This document shows positions 7,226-8,672 of a stretch of DNA of 8,672 nucleotides, piece after piece. The number at the start of each line of letters is the position of its first letter. Within the stretch, counting starts at the first letter, position 1. This DNA comes from Candidatus Neoflavobacterium equi (GTDB lineage: Bacteria > Bacteroidota > Bacteroidia > Flavobacteriales > Flavobacteriaceae), in assembly GCA_018065745.1 (NCBI GenBank), contig JAGHSS010000155.1, forward strand, positions 1 to 8,672, given 5' to 3'. The notes beneath the pieces were generated by a model, which searched no databases, was not told where the DNA came from, and saw only the letters and a list, made by a program, of their open reading frames with translations. Both the position numbers and the translations under genes were made by a program.

Positions 7226-7777
7226 ATGATGGAACAACTTAAAGGACTTATTGAGCAACTTACAGCTCAAGAAGTTACTAAATCTGACGCTATTGATAAC
7301 AATCTAGCTTCAAACGTAGCTAAAGAAACAGGTACAACACTCGTTTCTGGTTCGCAAAATGCACTCTCTTCAGGTAATGTTTCTGATATTATGGGCATGT
7401 TGACCTCTGGAGGTACAGCAGCTTCTCTAGCAAGCAACCCAGTAGTAAAAAATATAATAGAATCCCTAACTAATAATTTGGGTAACAACGTTGGGATTGA
7501 TAAATCAGCAGCTTCAGGGTTTGCAGGTGGTGCAATTCCAAAAATTCTTGAAATGGTCTTAGGATCGGCAAAAAGCGGTTCAAACGGCTTTAATATTACA
7601 GATTTAGTATCTTCTCTTGGAGGTTCAGGTTCCATCTTGAACAACTTGAAAGATTTTGGTTTAGATCAAAACGGAGACGGTAAAGTAGACATCCAAGACG
7701 CCATCTCAGCCATTACAGGTTCAGGTAAAAAAGGTGGTTTAGGAGGATTGCTAGGCGGTCTTTTTGGAAAGAAATAA
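7226..7777 (+). CDS. Small Gly/Ser-rich protein with one EF-hand-like loop, function unknown
   Basis: I do not recognise a named function for this 183-residue protein. It has no signal peptide and no clear membrane helix, so it is probably cytoplasmic. Residues 1-130 are rich in Ser, Gly, Asn and Ala with short hydrophobic repeats, such as NPVVKNIIESLTNNLG followed by SAASGFAGGAIPKILEMVLG; this pattern loosely recalls DUF937/YidB-type proteins. At 147-158 there is an EF-hand or dockerin-like calcium loop with Asp147, Asn149, Asp151, Gly152, Asp155 and Asp158. The C-terminus (from about 168) is GKKGGLGGLLGGLFGKK. Two adjacent ATG codons (7226, 7229) make the exact start uncertain by one residue. 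It has its own transcript, bounded by terminators, and converges with the nuclease gene. Third-position composition looks like its neighbours, so it is probably a real gene and not an artefact. Confidence 0.85.
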   Translation: MMEQLKGLIEQLTAQEVTKSDAIDNNLASNVAKETGTTLVSGSQNALSSGNVSDIMGMLTSGGTAASLASNPVVKNIIESLTNNLGNNVGIDKSAASGFAGGAIPKILEMVLGSAKSGSNGFNITDLVSSLGGSGSILNNLKDFGLDQNGDGKVDIQDAISAITGSGKKGGLGGLLGGLFGKK

Positions 7778-7793
7778 TTCCATACAAGCATAA

Positions 7794-7830
7794 AAAAAAA
7801 GCTTTCTGAAAAGAAAGCTTTTTTTGTTTT
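7794..7830. terminator. Bidirectional intrinsic terminator between convergent genes
   Basis: GCTTTCT (7801-7807) pairs with AGAAAGC (7812-7818) around a GAAA loop, and the flanking A-tract (7794-7800) pairs with the T-tract (7819-7825), giving 14 base pairs. T residues continue to 7830 on the plus strand. On the minus strand the A-tract (7792-7800) becomes the U-run. It can therefore end both the plus-strand gene stopping at 7777 and the minus-strand nuclease gene stopping at 7869. Confidence 0.88.
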
Positions 7831-7868
7831 ATAGAGTCAATTGAAGCAGCGCCTCAATCAAACGTTAC

Positions 7869-8660
7869 TTAAGAAAAAATCTCGTTTAGAATACGTGCCA
7901 ATCTCAAACCACCCTTCAACATTTGGTTTTCAACAACCTCTTTGTTCAAGTATTGGTATTCATATTTCAATTTGGTGTTTTTTTCAGCCTCAGCATAAAT
8001 ACCATTCGCAATCACGTGAGATTCATACAACCAATCACCCAACGTTCCCGCTTGAATTTTAGATTTGGCATCCTTGTCAATAATGTTCAATACATTGGCG
8101 TATTCCGTATAGCTGTACTTTTCAAAATCAACCAATTTAGAATCCCATAACGTGTGGATGTTGGTACGTTCTCCAAACCATTCAACCGTTACCTTGTTAC
8201 CACCCAAATCACCAGCTCTACCAACGTGCATTGGTTGGTGTGCATCTCCAACCATGTGGATGATGTAGTATAAATATTGTTGTTTTGTTTCCTCAGTCAA
8301 GTTGTTGTTGTTTTTCAACTCCCCAACCAAGAACTGTAATTTTTTATATAAGTTTTCTTCCGGAGTCAATTCCAAAGAAGCCAAACAAGTTGCTTTGTCA
8401 GCCGCTGGCTCAATGTTCACATAGTGCCATCCATCGTTCATTTTGAATTTCGCGTCAGACTTCACAAAGTCAGGCCAGTTAGCCCAGTACGCCAATTTTT
8501 GATTTCCGATAATTTTACTGATAGATTTCTTTGCTTTCTTTGATAAATTTTGTTCAGCAACCTCTGCAACAACACGGTGTCCAGTAGTTCCCCAAGCCAT
8601 CACATCTGTTGTGTTCATCACAAACAAACACGCCAGTAAATAAAATAATTTAAGTTTCAT
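7869..8660 (-). CDS. Secreted S1/P1-family zinc-dependent nuclease
   Basis: S1/P1 nucleases use three zinc ions to cut single-stranded DNA and RNA and to remove 3'-phosphates from nucleotides. The 263-residue precursor begins with a Sec signal (Lys2, Lys4, hydrophobic core 5-15) and a likely cleavage after VMA, which leaves Trp23 as the new N-terminus. That matters because in P1 the N-terminal Trp binds zinc through its main chain. The other ligands expected from P1 are all present in order: His28, Asp64, His79, His135, Asp139, His145, His169 and Asp173, including the motif HMVGDAHQPMHVG. Mature length, about 241 residues, is slightly below fungal P1. The mature part has a single Cys (Cys92), so the disulfides of the fungal enzymes are absent. 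No Shine-Dalgarno is seen in the 12 bases upstream. The product probably acts in the periplasm or outside the cell, scavenging nucleotides or phosphate; that role is inferred. Confidence 0.95.
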   Translation of the reverse strand: MKLKLFYLLACLFVMNTTDVMAWGTTGHRVVAEVAEQNLSKKAKKSISKIIGNQKLAYWANWPDFVKSDAKFKMNDGWHYVNIEPAADKATCLASLELTPEENLYKKLQFLVGELKNNNNLTEETKQQYLYYIIHMVGDAHQPMHVGRAGDLGGNKVTVEWFGERTNIHTLWDSKLVDFEKYSYTEYANVLNIIDKDAKSKIQAGTLGDWLYESHVIANGIYAEAEKNTKLKYEYQYLNKEVVENQMLKGGLRLARILNEIFS

Positions 8661-8672
8661 AAAGATGTATTT

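Noticed and set aside
7021..7270. Short open frames on both strands across the GC-rich island (7021-7212, 7038-7229 plus; 7028-7270 minus)
   Set aside because: They overlap each other in different frames, owe their openness and odd composition to the GC-rich element, and resemble no protein family I know.
7267..7644. Minus-strand frame of 125 codons opposite the EF-hand protein gene
   Set aside because: The plus-strand frame is longer, has a plausible start region, a calcium-loop motif and a terminator just after it. The minus frame is proline-rich shadow sequence.
7841..8150. Plus-strand frames opposite the nuclease 3' end (7841-8062 and 7923-8150)
   Set aside because: They lie opposite a well-supported S1/P1 nuclease gene and show no family features; the first starts just after the terminator but has no ribosome site or motif.
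8628..8660. Possible lipobox LLAC (residues 8-11) in the nuclease
   Set aside because: The hydrophobic stretch before Cys11 is too short, and a normal cleavage site after VMA exposes Trp23, which the S1/P1 zinc site needs.
1..8672. CRISPR array, tRNA or rRNA gene, transposase, phage or toxin-antitoxin genes
   Set aside because: Read through on both strands; no spaced direct repeats, cloverleaf or such proteins were seen. Genes fill nearly all of the window.

Overview
The window is AT-rich, with a Bacteroidetes look: weak or absent Shine-Dalgarno sequences, Flavobacteria-style protein sequences, and an alternative complex III gene set directly upstream of an aa3-type oxidase. The best guess is a member of the Flavobacteriaceae, Flavobacterium or a close relative. 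This rests on recognising protein families and gene order, not on a 16S gene.

Bases 13 to 6981 are one co-directional block of six tightly spaced genes (gaps of about 6 to 35 bases). They encode the last four subunits of alternative complex III (ActC, ActD, ActE, ActF) and then cytochrome c oxidase subunits II (CtaC) and I (CtaD). actA and actB should lie just beyond the left edge. ActC and ActF are the polytopic membrane subunits; quinol is expected to be oxidised at ActC together with ActB. Electrons pass through iron-sulfur clusters and c hemes, including the lipid-anchored mono-heme ActE, to the CuA centre of CtaC. From there they reach heme a and the heme a3/CuB site of CtaD, where oxygen is reduced. 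The gene fusion into one transcript fits the ACIII-aa3 supercomplex known from Flavobacterium johnsoniae. A strong intrinsic terminator follows ctaD, so oxidase subunit III is not part of this transcript.

Bases 7023 to 7225 are intergenic. They contain a GC-rich island of about 90 bases (roughly 64% GC by hand count) with inverted ends. It resembles dispersed repeats of flavobacterial genomes. A weak promoter candidate follows for the next gene.

Bases 7226 to 7777 encode a small glycine/serine-rich protein of unknown function with one EF-hand-like loop and a glycine-rich tail. It converges on an S1/P1-type zinc nuclease on the minus strand (7869 to 8660). A hairpin with A- and T-tracts on its two sides, between the two genes, can serve as a terminator for both.

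Most of the window is conserved respiratory housekeeping. I see no phage, transposon, CRISPR, RNA gene or clearly new system. The points most worth checking are the altered CuA loop and extra helices of CtaC, the histidine-rich segments of ActF and CtaD, the GC-rich repeat, and the EF-hand protein.
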